From: Gammaproteobacteria bacterium
GTDB taxonomy: Bacteria > Pseudomonadota > Gammaproteobacteria > Enterobacterales > GCA-2746155
Length of the DNA stretch: 44,771 bases
Assembly: GCA_002746155.1 (NCBI GenBank)
Contig: NVWF01000005.1
Coordinates: 79,180 to 123,950 of the forward strand
Reading direction: 5' to 3'
The notes below the pieces were generated by a model. That model was not told where the DNA came from. It saw only the letters and a program-made list of their open reading frames with translations, and made no database searches. The first letter of the stretch is position 1. Each line of letters begins with the position of its first letter. The translations under genes were made by a program, and so were the position numbers. Shown here in pieces: positions 20,589-31,200 of the stretch.

Positions 20589-23500
20589 ATGAGTAAAGAT
20601 ACATTTAGTTGTTATTTGATTGGTGCCGATACGCTGCTGATTGAGTGTGGTGAAATCCTGCTCTCAAAAAACCATGAAATTAAAGGTGTTATTACTGCGA
20701 TACCACGAATCACCCAATGGGCACGACAAAAGTCTATACCAGTTATCGAGTATCAAAATGGTTTTGAGGAAGCCCTTCACGGTCAGGAGTTTGATTACTT
20801 ATTCAGTATTACTCATTTGGCGATCATCAAAGATGATGTTTTAACCCTGCCAAAAAAAGCGGCTATAAACTTTCATGACGGACCTTTACCCGATTACGCA
20901 GGTTTAAATACGCCAGCCTGGGCCCTGATCAACAATGAACAGCAATACGGTATTTCTTGGCATCAAATCACCGCAGGTGTCGATGAAGGGGATCTTATCA
21001 AACAATCAATGTTTGATATCGCGCCCGATGAAACCTCACTTTCTCTTAATACCAAGTGTTTTGCTGCAGCATTGGAAAGCTTCCCACTACTGGTTGATGA
21101 GTTGGCCAACAGCACTACAGTTCCAGTTTCCCAGGATTTATCAAAACGCTCTTACTTTGGTAAATATGATCGACCAGTGGCAGACGGTTTGCTGCAGTGG
21201 GATAAATCCGCCAAGGAGCTTGAATCCCTAATTCGAGCTATGGACTTTGGTGATTATCCTAATTTATTGGTACTACCGAAAGTTCGCATAAAAGATCATG
21301 TTTTTGCAGTGCAAAGTGCTGTTGTTCGAGAAGTTGATGCAGATGTTGACGCTGGTCAGATCGTTGAAATGCAAGAAGGTCAAATTGATGTTGCAACAGG
21401 TGAAGGATTATTGTCACTGAAAAGCTTTAAAGATCTGAATGGTAAACAAATAACCCCAGGAGAATTACAAAATCAGTTGAAACTTGATGTGGGGGATACT
21501 TTTGACTCCACTGATGCAGCAACTGTAGAAGCCATAGCATCTATCAGTAAACAACATGCCAGCAGTGATCAGTTTTGGGCAAAGCGCCTAGCTTATCTTG
21601 AACCGGTTGAGTTACCTTATTGCCAGAATGAAACAACAGCTTTGGGGGATACTAACCAATATGCTAAACATGAGGTTACCCTACCTTCTGGTTTACCTTC
21701 GGCGATTGCCAATGTTACGGCGAGTCACACAGTCGTAGGTGCCTTTGGCTTATTGCTGGGTAGACTCAATCGTAAACACGAATTTGATATTGCTTTTGTA
21801 AACCATGCTATTGATCATTCATCCAGAGCAGTTTCTGGTCTATACAGTGACTTTGTAGCACTCCGCCTAGACTTCGATAATCACCACACAGCACACAAAA
21901 TTATTGATGGTACGGCTGTTGAAATTGGCTTAGTTACTGAACGTGGCGGATGGGCTAAGGATCTGATAGGTCGCACTCCTGCTTTATTGGCTATACCCGA
22001 ACTCACCTCCGGCACTGCTTTGCCCTTGGGTGTTACTGTGGGCCGAGACCAGGCAATAGCAGGAACCACTTTAACGCTTAGTGTTACTGATGATGGAAGC
22101 GCTGCGAGTATATATTATGACAGCTCGCGTCTTCTCGCTGATCAAGCGGCTAAATTTGTACAACAGTTAGAATCGATCCTCAACAATATTGTTGAAGATG
22201 CAAACCGCCCAGCAGGTGAACTGGAATTACTCAGTCAGGAAGAAAAACGTAAAATACTTGAGGATTGGAATTCAACGTTAGTTGATTATGATAACAGCGA
22301 CTGTATCCATCATTTATTTGAAAAACACGTTGCCGAACACCCCGACGCTACGGCTCTGGTGTATGAAGACGAAGCGATCACCTATGCAGAACTCAACAAT
22401 AAAGCCAACCAACTAGCAACCGTGTTGATAGCTAAAGGAATTGGCCTTGACGATATGGTTGGTGTAAACGTTAATCGCTCCATCGATTTAATGATTGCAA
22501 CTTTAGCGGTGCATAAAGCCGGTGCTGCCTATGTACCCCTCGACCCAGATTTTCCAGCAGAACGTATTGCCTATATGGTTAAAGATTCAGCAATGAAAAT
22601 GCTGATCACACAAGAAGACATAAAAGCTGACATACCAGAAAACAATGCAGAAGTTCTATGTGTTGATAGTATTTCCTATTCGTCTGAAGAGATGGCTAAC
22701 CCCAAGGTGGTTATGTCATCAGGCAACCTAGCGTATGTAATTTATACTTCGGGTTCTACAGGCAATCCCAAAGGCGTGATGGTTGAACACCGCAATGTAA
22801 CAAATTTCTTCAAAGGTATGGATGATCGCATTGGTAGTGAAACAGCAGGCACCTGGTTAGCTGTGACTAGCTTATCGTTTGATATTTCTGTTCTCGAGCT
22901 ATTTTGGACCCTCACTCGCGGTTTTAAAGTGATTATCTATCGTGAAGATCGTGGTAATGAGCCAGGTGGTATATCGAAAAAAGTGCAACGACGCCCGATG
23001 GATTTTGGCTTGTTTATGTGGGGTAATGACGATGCAGCAGGCAGTGCTAAATATCGTTTATTAATTGAAGGGGCAAAGTACTTCGATCAAAATGGTTTTA
23101 ATTCTGTATGGACACCTGAGCGTCACTTTGGTGCATTTGGCGGTCCTTACCCCAATCCTTCGGTTACAAGTGCTGCGTTAGCAGTTATTACAAAAAAACT
23201 CAGTATTCGCTCCGGTAGTCTGGTTTCTCCACTGCATCATCCAGTACGTATTGCTGAAGATTGGGCGGTTATTGATAATCTTAGTGATGGACGAGTAGGA
23301 CTATCATTTGCGGCAGGCTGGCAGCCCAATGACTTTGTCATCATGCCCCAAAATCACAAGAACAATAAAGAAGTGATGATTGAACAAATTGATATTGTGA
23401 GGCGCTTGTGGAGAGGAGAAAAGGTAGCCTTTAAAAACCCTATGGGTGATATGGTAGATACTGAAACCCTCCCTCGTCCAGTACAGAAAGAATTACCTGT

Positions 23501-25268
23501 GTGGTTTACAGCGGCAGGTAATCCAGAATCTTATCGCTTGGCTGGTGAAATGGGAATGAATCTTTTAACCCATTTGTTAGGTCAGAATCTTGAGGAAGTA
23601 GCAGATAAAGTACGTATCTATCGTGAAGCACGAAAATCGGCAGGTTATGACCCTGCTACAGGTAATGTAACCTTGATGCTACATACCTTTGTTGGTAAGT
23701 GTAATGAGGAAGTGCGAGAACTAGTTCGCCAACCCATGAAGGACTATCTTGGGGCAGCGATTAGTCTGGTGATCAATTTCGCATGGTCTTTCCCAGCTTT
23801 TAAGCGTCCTGGAGGTGTAGACTCCAAACCTGAAGATATAGATCTTAAAAGTTTGTCAGCTGAAGAAGTGGATACCATACTTGATTTTGCATTCGAGCGT
23901 TATTTTGAAATCAGTGGTTTGTTTGGAACCCCTGAAACTTGTCTGAAAATGGTTAATCGTTGTAAAGTTGCTGGCATAGATGAAATAGCCTGTTTGCTTG
24001 ATTTTGGTGTGGATACTGACACTGTTATGGAAAGTCTTCCCATGCTTAAGGAAGTTCGTGACTTGGCTAATATTGCTGCAGAAGTAGCTGGTTCAGATGA
24101 TGAAGAGTTAGATCAAACACTAGCTGCACAATTAGAGCGTCATCAGGTAACTCACTTCCAGTGTACGCCTTCAATGGCACATATGTTGTGTTTTGATGAA
24201 GATGCAAAAACTGAATTAGGTAAGTTAAAACATATGATGGTCGGAGGCGAAGCCTTCCCGAATTCACTGGCGAAAGATCTAAAAGAAATATTAAATGGCC
24301 GCTTGACCAATATGTATGGCCCGACAGAAACTACCATTTGGTCAACCACTCATGATGTTGAAGATACATCAAATATTCCAATCGGTCTGCCGATCGCTAA
24401 TACTGATATTTATATTCTTGATGAAAGCCGTCAACCAGTTCCCACTGGTGTACCAGGAGATTTGTATATTGGTGGACAAGGGGTGGTACGGGGTTATCTT
24501 AACCGTCCAGAACTTACAGAAGAACGTTTTCTGCCAAATCCTTTCAAACAGGGTGAGCGTCTATACTGGACAGGTGATCTAGCAAAATACCGTGACGATG
24601 GTGTGATTGAATTCTTGGGCCGTGTTGACCATCAGGTAAAGATTCGTGGCTACCGTATTGAACTTGGCGAAATTGAAGCCAAACTTGGTGAACATGATTC
24701 TGTGGGTGAGTGTGTGTTGTTACTGCGCGAAGATACTGAGGGAGATCAGCGGCTAGTGGCATATATTGTACCAACAGAGGGTACGCCTGATACTAATGAA
24801 ATCCGCGATCATTTGCGTAAGGATTTGCCTGAGTATATGGTACCCAATGAAGTTGTGGTGCTAGAAGCTATGCCACTTACACCAAACGGCAAACTTGATC
24901 GTAAACAGTTACCACTTCCACAAGACGCTGGACAGTCTTCTGTGGCGGTTTATGAAGCGCCGGAAGACGATTTACAACAAACAATCGTAAACGTATGGCA
25001 AGATACTTTAAAGCTCGATAAAGTTGGTGTTAAAGATAATTTCTTCGATTTGGGTGGTCACTCACTATTGATAATACGAGTACATCAGCAGTTAAAAGCG
25101 CAGTTGGAGATTCCAATATCACTAACTGATTTGTATCGCTTTCCAACGATTGCCTCTTTGACAGATTTCTTAAACTCTGATCAGAAGAATGAAACCTTGA
25201 AGAAAAGCAGTGATAGAGCATCTCGACGAAGAGAAAGAATGGGGCTGCGTAAACGCGGTCGTAAGTAA
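20589..25268 (+). CDS. nonribosomal peptide synthetase: formyltransferase - partial C - A (with inserted luciferase-like monooxygenase) - PCP
   Basis: F: INFHDGPLPDYAGLN and TAGVDEGDLI; A: YTSGSTGNPKGV, FDISVLELFW, NMYGPTETTIW, YWTGDLAKYRDDG, PNGKLDRKQLP; insert RPMDFGLFMWGND...FNSVWTPERHFGAFGGPYPNPSV...; PCP: FFDLGGHSLL. ORF open from 20547; ATG at 20589 with GGAG upstream preferred. Confidence 0.93.
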   Translation: MSKDTFSCYLIGADTLLIECGEILLSKNHEIKGVITAIPRITQWARQKSIPVIEYQNGFEEALHGQEFDYLFSITHLAIIKDDVLTLPKKAAINFHDGPLPDYAGLNTPAWALINNEQQYGISWHQITAGVDEGDLIKQSMFDIAPDETSLSLNTKCFAAALESFPLLVDELANSTTVPVSQDLSKRSYFGKYDRPVADGLLQWDKSAKELESLIRAMDFGDYPNLLVLPKVRIKDHVFAVQSAVVREVDADVDAGQIVEMQEGQIDVATGEGLLSLKSFKDLNGKQITPGELQNQLKLDVGDTFDSTDAATVEAIASISKQHASSDQFWAKRLAYLEPVELPYCQNETTALGDTNQYAKHEVTLPSGLPSAIANVTASHTVVGAFGLLLGRLNRKHEFDIAFVNHAIDHSSRAVSGLYSDFVALRLDFDNHHTAHKIIDGTAVEIGLVTERGGWAKDLIGRTPALLAIPELTSGTALPLGVTVGRDQAIAGTTLTLSVTDDGSAASIYYDSSRLLADQAAKFVQQLESILNNIVEDANRPAGELELLSQEEKRKILEDWNSTLVDYDNSDCIHHLFEKHVAEHPDATALVYEDEAITYAELNNKANQLATVLIAKGIGLDDMVGVNVNRSIDLMIATLAVHKAGAAYVPLDPDFPAERIAYMVKDSAMKMLITQEDIKADIPENNAEVLCVDSISYSSEEMANPKVVMSSGNLAYVIYTSGSTGNPKGVMVEHRNVTNFFKGMDDRIGSETAGTWLAVTSLSFDISVLELFWTLTRGFKVIIYREDRGNEPGGISKKVQRRPMDFGLFMWGNDDAAGSAKYRLLIEGAKYFDQNGFNSVWTPERHFGAFGGPYPNPSVTSAALAVITKKLSIRSGSLVSPLHHPVRIAEDWAVIDNLSDGRVGLSFAAGWQPNDFVIMPQNHKNNKEVMIEQIDIVRRLWRGEKVAFKNPMGDMVDTETLPRPVQKELPVWFTAAGNPESYRLAGEMGMNLLTHLLGQNLEEVADKVRIYREARKSAGYDPATGNVTLMLHTFVGKCNEEVRELVRQPMKDYLGAAISLVINFAWSFPAFKRPGGVDSKPEDIDLKSLSAEEVDTILDFAFERYFEISGLFGTPETCLKMVNRCKVAGIDEIACLLDFGVDTDTVMESLPMLKEVRDLANIAAEVAGSDDEELDQTLAAQLERHQVTHFQCTPSMAHMLCFDEDAKTELGKLKHMMVGGEAFPNSLAKDLKEILNGRLTNMYGPTETTIWSTTHDVEDTSNIPIGLPIANTDIYILDESRQPVPTGVPGDLYIGGQGVVRGYLNRPELTEERFLPNPFKQGERLYWTGDLAKYRDDGVIEFLGRVDHQVKIRGYRIELGEIEAKLGEHDSVGECVLLLREDTEGDQRLVAYIVPTEGTPDTNEIRDHLRKDLPEYMVPNEVVVLEAMPLTPNGKLDRKQLPLPQDAGQSSVAVYEAPEDDLQQTIVNVWQDTLKLDKVGVKDNFFDLGGHSLLIIRVHQQLKAQLEIPISLTDLYRFPTIASLTDFLNSDQKNETLKKSSDRASRRRERMGLRKRGRK
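22990..24075 (+). other. luciferase-like FMN-dependent monooxygenase domain (MupA/Atu3671-type) inserted in the adenylation domain
   Basis: DFGLFMWGND...YRLLIEGAKYFDQNGFNSVWTPERHFGAFGGPYPNPSVTSAALAVITKKLSIRSGSLVSPLHHPVRIAEDWAVIDNLSDGRVGLSFAAGWQPNDF, lying between A4 (FDISVLELF) and A5 (NMYGPTE); boundaries approximate. Confidence 0.88.
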
Positions 25269-25280
25269 TGAGAAGACACA

Positions 25281-28200
25281 ATGGATAATTCAGAAACTGA
25301 AGATTTTGGTGGTTATAGTATAGCCATTGTCGGTATGGCAAATCGTGTCCCTGGGGCAAAAAACCCAGAGGAGTTTTGGCATAATTTAGAAAATGGTATT
25401 GAGTCAGTAAACTTTTATACCGATGAAGAAATGATTGATGCGGGGATTACACCCGATCTTTTGAAAAATCCTCAATATGTCAAAGCTGGGGCACATTTAG
25501 ATAAGTTTGACTATTTTGACCCGGAGTTTTTTGGCTTTAGTCCAAAAGAGGCGGGTATTCTTGATCCACAACATCGCCAATTTTATGAATGTTGTTGGGA
25601 GGCCCTTGAGCGCTCTGGACATCCCCCGTCAAAGTTTGATGGCGCGATTGGTGTCTATGCTGGCTCAGGAATGGCAGCCTATCTTGCACAAAATATCATG
25701 ACCAATAAAGAATTGGTTGATTCGGTGGGTATGTTCTTGTTACGCCACACAGGAAACGACAAAGATTTTCTGGCAACGCGGGTCTCATACAGTTTTAATT
25801 TGAAAGGCCCTTCGATCAATGTGCAAAACGCCTGCTCCACCTCAGCGGTGGCGACTCATATGGCATGTCAAGCCTTACTAAGTGAAGAGTGCGATATGGC
25901 CTTGGCAGGAGGCGTGACGATTGATCTGCCGCACAATCGTGGTTATCTCTACAAAGAAAACGAAATTCTATCACCGGATGGTCACTGCCGCGCCTTCGAT
26001 CATCGTTCTAAAGGAACCATATTCGGCAGTGGTACGGGTGTGATTGTATTGCGTCGTCTGCAAGACGCAATTAAGGATGGCGACCATATTCACGCAGTCA
26101 TCATTGGCTCAGCAATCAATAATGACGGTTCCAGTAAAGTGGGTTATTTAGCACCTTCAGTTGAAGGTCAGGCTGAAGCTATCACCGAAGCCATGGAGAT
26201 TGCTGACATTGATTCCGATACCATTGAATATGTAGAATGCCATGGGACCGGTACGCCTGTAGGAGATCCCATTGAGATCGCCGCATTAACGGCTGCCTTT
26301 AATGAAACCACTGATCGTCAAGGCTTTTGTGGCTTGGGTTCAGTTAAAACCAATATTGGGCATTTAGATACAGCAGCTGGTGTTGCAGGTCTCATTAAGG
26401 CAGCGCTGGCTCTTGAAAATAAGAAAATCCCGGCAAGTCTTAATTACGAAGCACCTAACCCTACGATTGATTTTGCACGCTCACCTTTTTACGTCAATGA
26501 TAAATTAAAAGAATGGAAGGCCAGTGACAATCCTCGTCGAGCGGCTGTTAATTCACTTGGTGTAGGCGGAACGAATGCCTTTATTATTTTGGAAGAACCT
26601 CCAGAACAAGTGGCTTCAAAGCCTTATGAACGAAGTAATCACTTGATTACATTTTCAGCCAAAAACCGTAAGTCACTCGATGCCTACGGCGAAAAACTGG
26701 CACATTTCTTAACACAAAATTCAGAAATTGATATGGCGGATGCAGCCTATACTTTATTTGAAGGTCGAGAGGCTTTTGATAATCGTCGTGTGTTAGCAGT
26801 GCGTGATCGCGATGAAGCGATTGCGGTGCTGCAAAGCAACGATCAACGGCGTGTGTTTACACACTCTGATGATGGTGAAGAAAAGTCATTAGTGTTTATG
26901 TTCCCAGGCGGTGGCGCCCAGTATGTCGACATGGGTAAGGGGCTATACGAAACCGAAGCTGTTTTCAAAAAGTATATGGATGAAGGATTTGAGATCCTTA
27001 AAGAAACAACCCAGTGTGACTACAAAAGCTTTATTTTTGTAGGCGAACAGGATCTGGATGTTGTGGAGCTAGCGCTGAAAAAGCCTTCTGTACAGTTACC
27101 ACTGATTTTTATGGTCGAATATGCTTTGGCCAAACTGTGGATATCCATGGGGATTGAACCTAAGGCATTAATTGGTCACAGTATGGGTGAAAATACCGCA
27201 GCCTGTTTGGCAGGTGTGTTTAGTTTCACCGATGCGCTAGGACTGGTGCTCTTACGAGGCCAACTGATGGACGATGTTCCTGAAGGTGGTATGTTGAGTG
27301 TCCAGTTACCTGCAGAAGAGTTGAAAAAACACCTGCATGATAAGTTAACCTTGGCAGCGATCAACAGCCCTATCTTGTCTGTTGCATCCGGCACCAAAGC
27401 AGACTTGGCCGAACTTTCTGAAAAGCTCAGCACTTTGGATATTGACAACAAAGCTGTACCTATCAATATTGCTGCGCACTCTTGGTTGCTTGATGGAATT
27501 CTTGAGCCTTTTGGCAATTATCTACGTAGTATTAAACTTAACAAACCACAGCTAGACTTTGTTTCTAACTATACTGGTACTTGGATTACTACTGAACAAG
27601 CCACTGATCCCGAATATTGGGTTAAGCACCTTCGCAACACCGTCAGATTTGCTGATGGTATCAATACATTATTGGCTGAAGAGGGTCGTATTTTCTTAGA
27701 AGTAGGCCCCGGCAACACCTTGGGCTCCCTTACTCGCCAAAACCCTGAAGCCCCGGCACAACGAGTATTCTCAACATTACGCCATCCTAAAGAAGAAACG
27801 GCCGATGATAGTTACTTCTACACGGTTCTGGGTCGCTTATGGTCAGTGGGGTTAGCACTGACAGCGGAACAAATATGGGAAAAGGAAACACGTCACCGTA
27901 TACCCATGCCTACTTATGCTTTTAATCACAACCAATACTTTATCGAGCCTGGTAAACCGGCTCAAGAAACCGGCCAAGTGTTTGCGGCGATAGAAAAAAT
28001 CGAAAACCTAGACGACTGGTATCGCAAACCAGTATGGGTGCAACAGGGGGTTCTAGCCAAATCTTTGCTACAACAAAACTGGTTGATCTTTCTAGACGAT
28101 GGTGGAATTGGCCAAGAAATTACCAGTAAATTACGCAACGATGGGCACAGGGTTGTCACAGTTGAGGAGGGAGATGCTTATTATCAGGTAAGTCAGGAAC

Positions 28201-31200
28201 GCTATAAACTTTCACCTGAATTGGGGCTTGAAGCCTACAATGCTTTAGTTAAAGACTTAGTTGCCAGCGGCCTTTTTCCCGATCGCCTTCTGCACTTGTG
28301 GTTGCTGACTCAAGACGAGAGTTTTCGACCCGGTTCCAGTTTTTTACATCGCAATCAGGAACGTGGTTTTTACAGTTTATTCTTTTTTTCTCGCGCCATG
28401 GCGGACGATGGTTTAGTGGATCGTAAAGTCGAAATGCTGGTGTATGCCAACGGTATGATGCAAGTGGCCGACGAATCCGTACCTTACCCAGAGAAGTCCA
28501 CTGTGCTGGGTTCTTGTAAAATCATACCCCGTGAATTCCCCAATATGACTATTGCCTGCTTTGATGTTGACTTACCTAATAAGCCTGAGGCCAAGGGAAT
28601 TTTCAGTGGTAAAAAAGAAATATCGAACATTCCCTCTGAGCTACTCCGTCTGATGAGAGTTGAGCTTTACGCGCCTATCCAAGATGGTCTTTTTGCCTAT
28701 CGTGATAAGGTGCGTTGGCAGCGCCAGTACGATCGAATAGATGTCTCACCTTCTGTCAGCGAGACTATTGAAAATCGCATTCGTGAAGCAGGTGTCTACG
28801 TTATTACTGGGGGTCTTGGTGGCATTGGCTTTATCATTGCTCAAGCACTAGCTAATCGTTACAAGGCAAAACTTGTATTAATTAACCGTACACCATTGCC
28901 GAATCGCTCCGAATGGGCAGACTGGCTAGTGAAGAAAGGTCATGATGATAAAATTAGTTTAGGCATTGGCAAAGTGCGTAAGCTCGAAGAACTAGGTGCA
29001 GATGTTTTAGTGCTATCGGGAGATGTGACTGATACGGATCGCATGCTGGAAATTGTCAAGGAAGCAGAAGTTAAATACGGCTCAATCAATGGCGTCATCC
29101 ACGGGGCAGGGGCCATTAATGATGCTCTGATCCAGATGAAAAACCAGGGAGATATTGAAGAAGTTTTTGCACCAAAAGTTTACGGCACCTTGGTTTTGGA
29201 TGAGATATTCAATGATAAAAACCTCGACTTTTTTGTAGTTTTTTCATCGACTTCAACCGTCATAGCGCCGGTAGGACAAATCGACTATGTGGCCGCTAAC
29301 GCTTTCTTAAACGCCTTTGCACAATATCGAAACGCTAGCCAAACAGGTTACACAGTGGCAGTGAACTGGGGTATCTGGAATGAAGTAGGTATGGCGGCAT
29401 CTAGTGCAGCAAAGATGGGCTATGGTGGCGCTAGTCAGGTAAAAGAAGAAAGCTCGGATGCGCGATATCCATTATTTGATAAACATATACAAACATCCAT
29501 GAATGGGCGTGATGTTCACTATCTGACGTCCTACTACAACAGCAAGCAACATTGGATATTGGATGAGCACAGAACAAAGAAGGGTCAGGCGTTATTACCT
29601 GGCACCGCTTACATCGAGCTAGCTCGTGCTGCGCTAAATGAGTGTGGCGAAAGCGGAAAATTTGAACTCAAAGAACTGATTTTCTTGAAAGCTTTATATG
29701 TACCTGAGAATGAAACGCTTGCGGCCCGTGTAAAACTTGAGCAGACTGTTGAAGGTTATGACTTTGCGATTCAAAGTGAAGCTACCAATGCCGATGGGGT
29801 TCATGGATGGCAAACCCATGCTGAAGCGCGGATCATCATTGGTATAGACTCAAGTACGCAGACAGAGGACATTTTTGATGTAATGTCGCGCTTAGGCTTA
29901 GAAAAATCGACAGAAACATCAGTTGTGGCGCAACGCACGATGCAAGAAGATCATCTAAACTTTGGTCCCAGGTGGAGTGTTCTACGTGATGCAAAATATG
30001 CTGAACAAGAATCGGTAGCATGTCTGTCTCTAGATGATAAATACGAAAGTGATATAGAAAACTACAAAATCCATCCTGCTCTGCTTGATATAGCCACAGG
30101 CTATGCAATGGAGTTAATTGCAGGTTATGCTAGTAATGGCCATGCTGAGAATCTCTGGGTTCCTGTGAGCTATGGCAGTTTTAAATTCTATAAGCCACTC
30201 ACACAACAAATTTATAGTTGGGTACGTAACAGTAAAGCTAACAAAGTAGAGGATGATTTTGCCAGCTTTGACATCAGTCTGTTTGACGACAAAGGCAGCC
30301 TAGTGGCTGAGGTTAGTAAACTCACTATCCGTAAGATGGTTGGTGAAGTAGACTTCTCCAAACCTGATGCTAATCTGATCATCGAAAAAGATAACTCGGC
30401 TAACTCAGTAGGGGGCAGTGAACTTCGTTCACTATCGCCAGCAGAAATGGCCTTTCAGCATAATTTATCGCAAGGTATTTTACCTGCTGAAGGTTCACAA
30501 GCGTTATTCACAGTTCTTGAGAAGTGTAATGAGCCAGAAGTTATTATTTCATCTCTCGAATTAGAATCACTCATCAAAGAAGTGGATGCAACTGCGGCAT
30601 CAATGCATAAAGAAGATGATGATACCAAATTTGCACGTCCCGATTTGGATAGTGACTATGTTGAACCGCGAGACGATATTGAAAAAACCTTGGTAGGTTT
30701 CTGGGAAGATTTATTAGGTGTTGATCAGGTTGGAGTGGAAGATAGCTTCTTCGATCTAGGAGGACACTCACTTGTTGCCGTGCGACTATTCGCTAAAATT
30801 CAACAAACCTACGAAGTGGATTATCCCATTTCGATTCTTTTTGAAGCGCCCACCATCGCGGCCTGTGCAAACATGCTACGAGAAGTCGTTGGAGATGCCG
30901 CATCTGCAACAACGGAAGGTGATTCTGGTGAGAAATCGCCCAGAGCACGCTATACCCACTTGGTGCCGATGCATTCGACTAAATCGACACAGCTCACACC
31001 ATTCTTTTTGGTTGCAGGAATGTTTGGCAATGTATTGAATTTACGTCATCTGGCACAGTTGATTGGTAATGAACGTCCCTTTTATGGCTTGCAAGCACGA
31101 GGTCTTTATGGTGATCACGAACCCCATACTACTTTTGAAGAAATGGCGGTTGATTACATTAAGGAAATGAAGACCGTGCAGCCGGAAGGCCCTTACATTC

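Noticed and set aside
24067-25359. Short ORFs antisense to or out of frame with the NRPS (24067-24267, 24152-24349, 24316-24582, 24544-24774, 25030-25359)
   Set aside because: All overlap conserved A/PCP-domain coding; no independent motifs or RBS evidence
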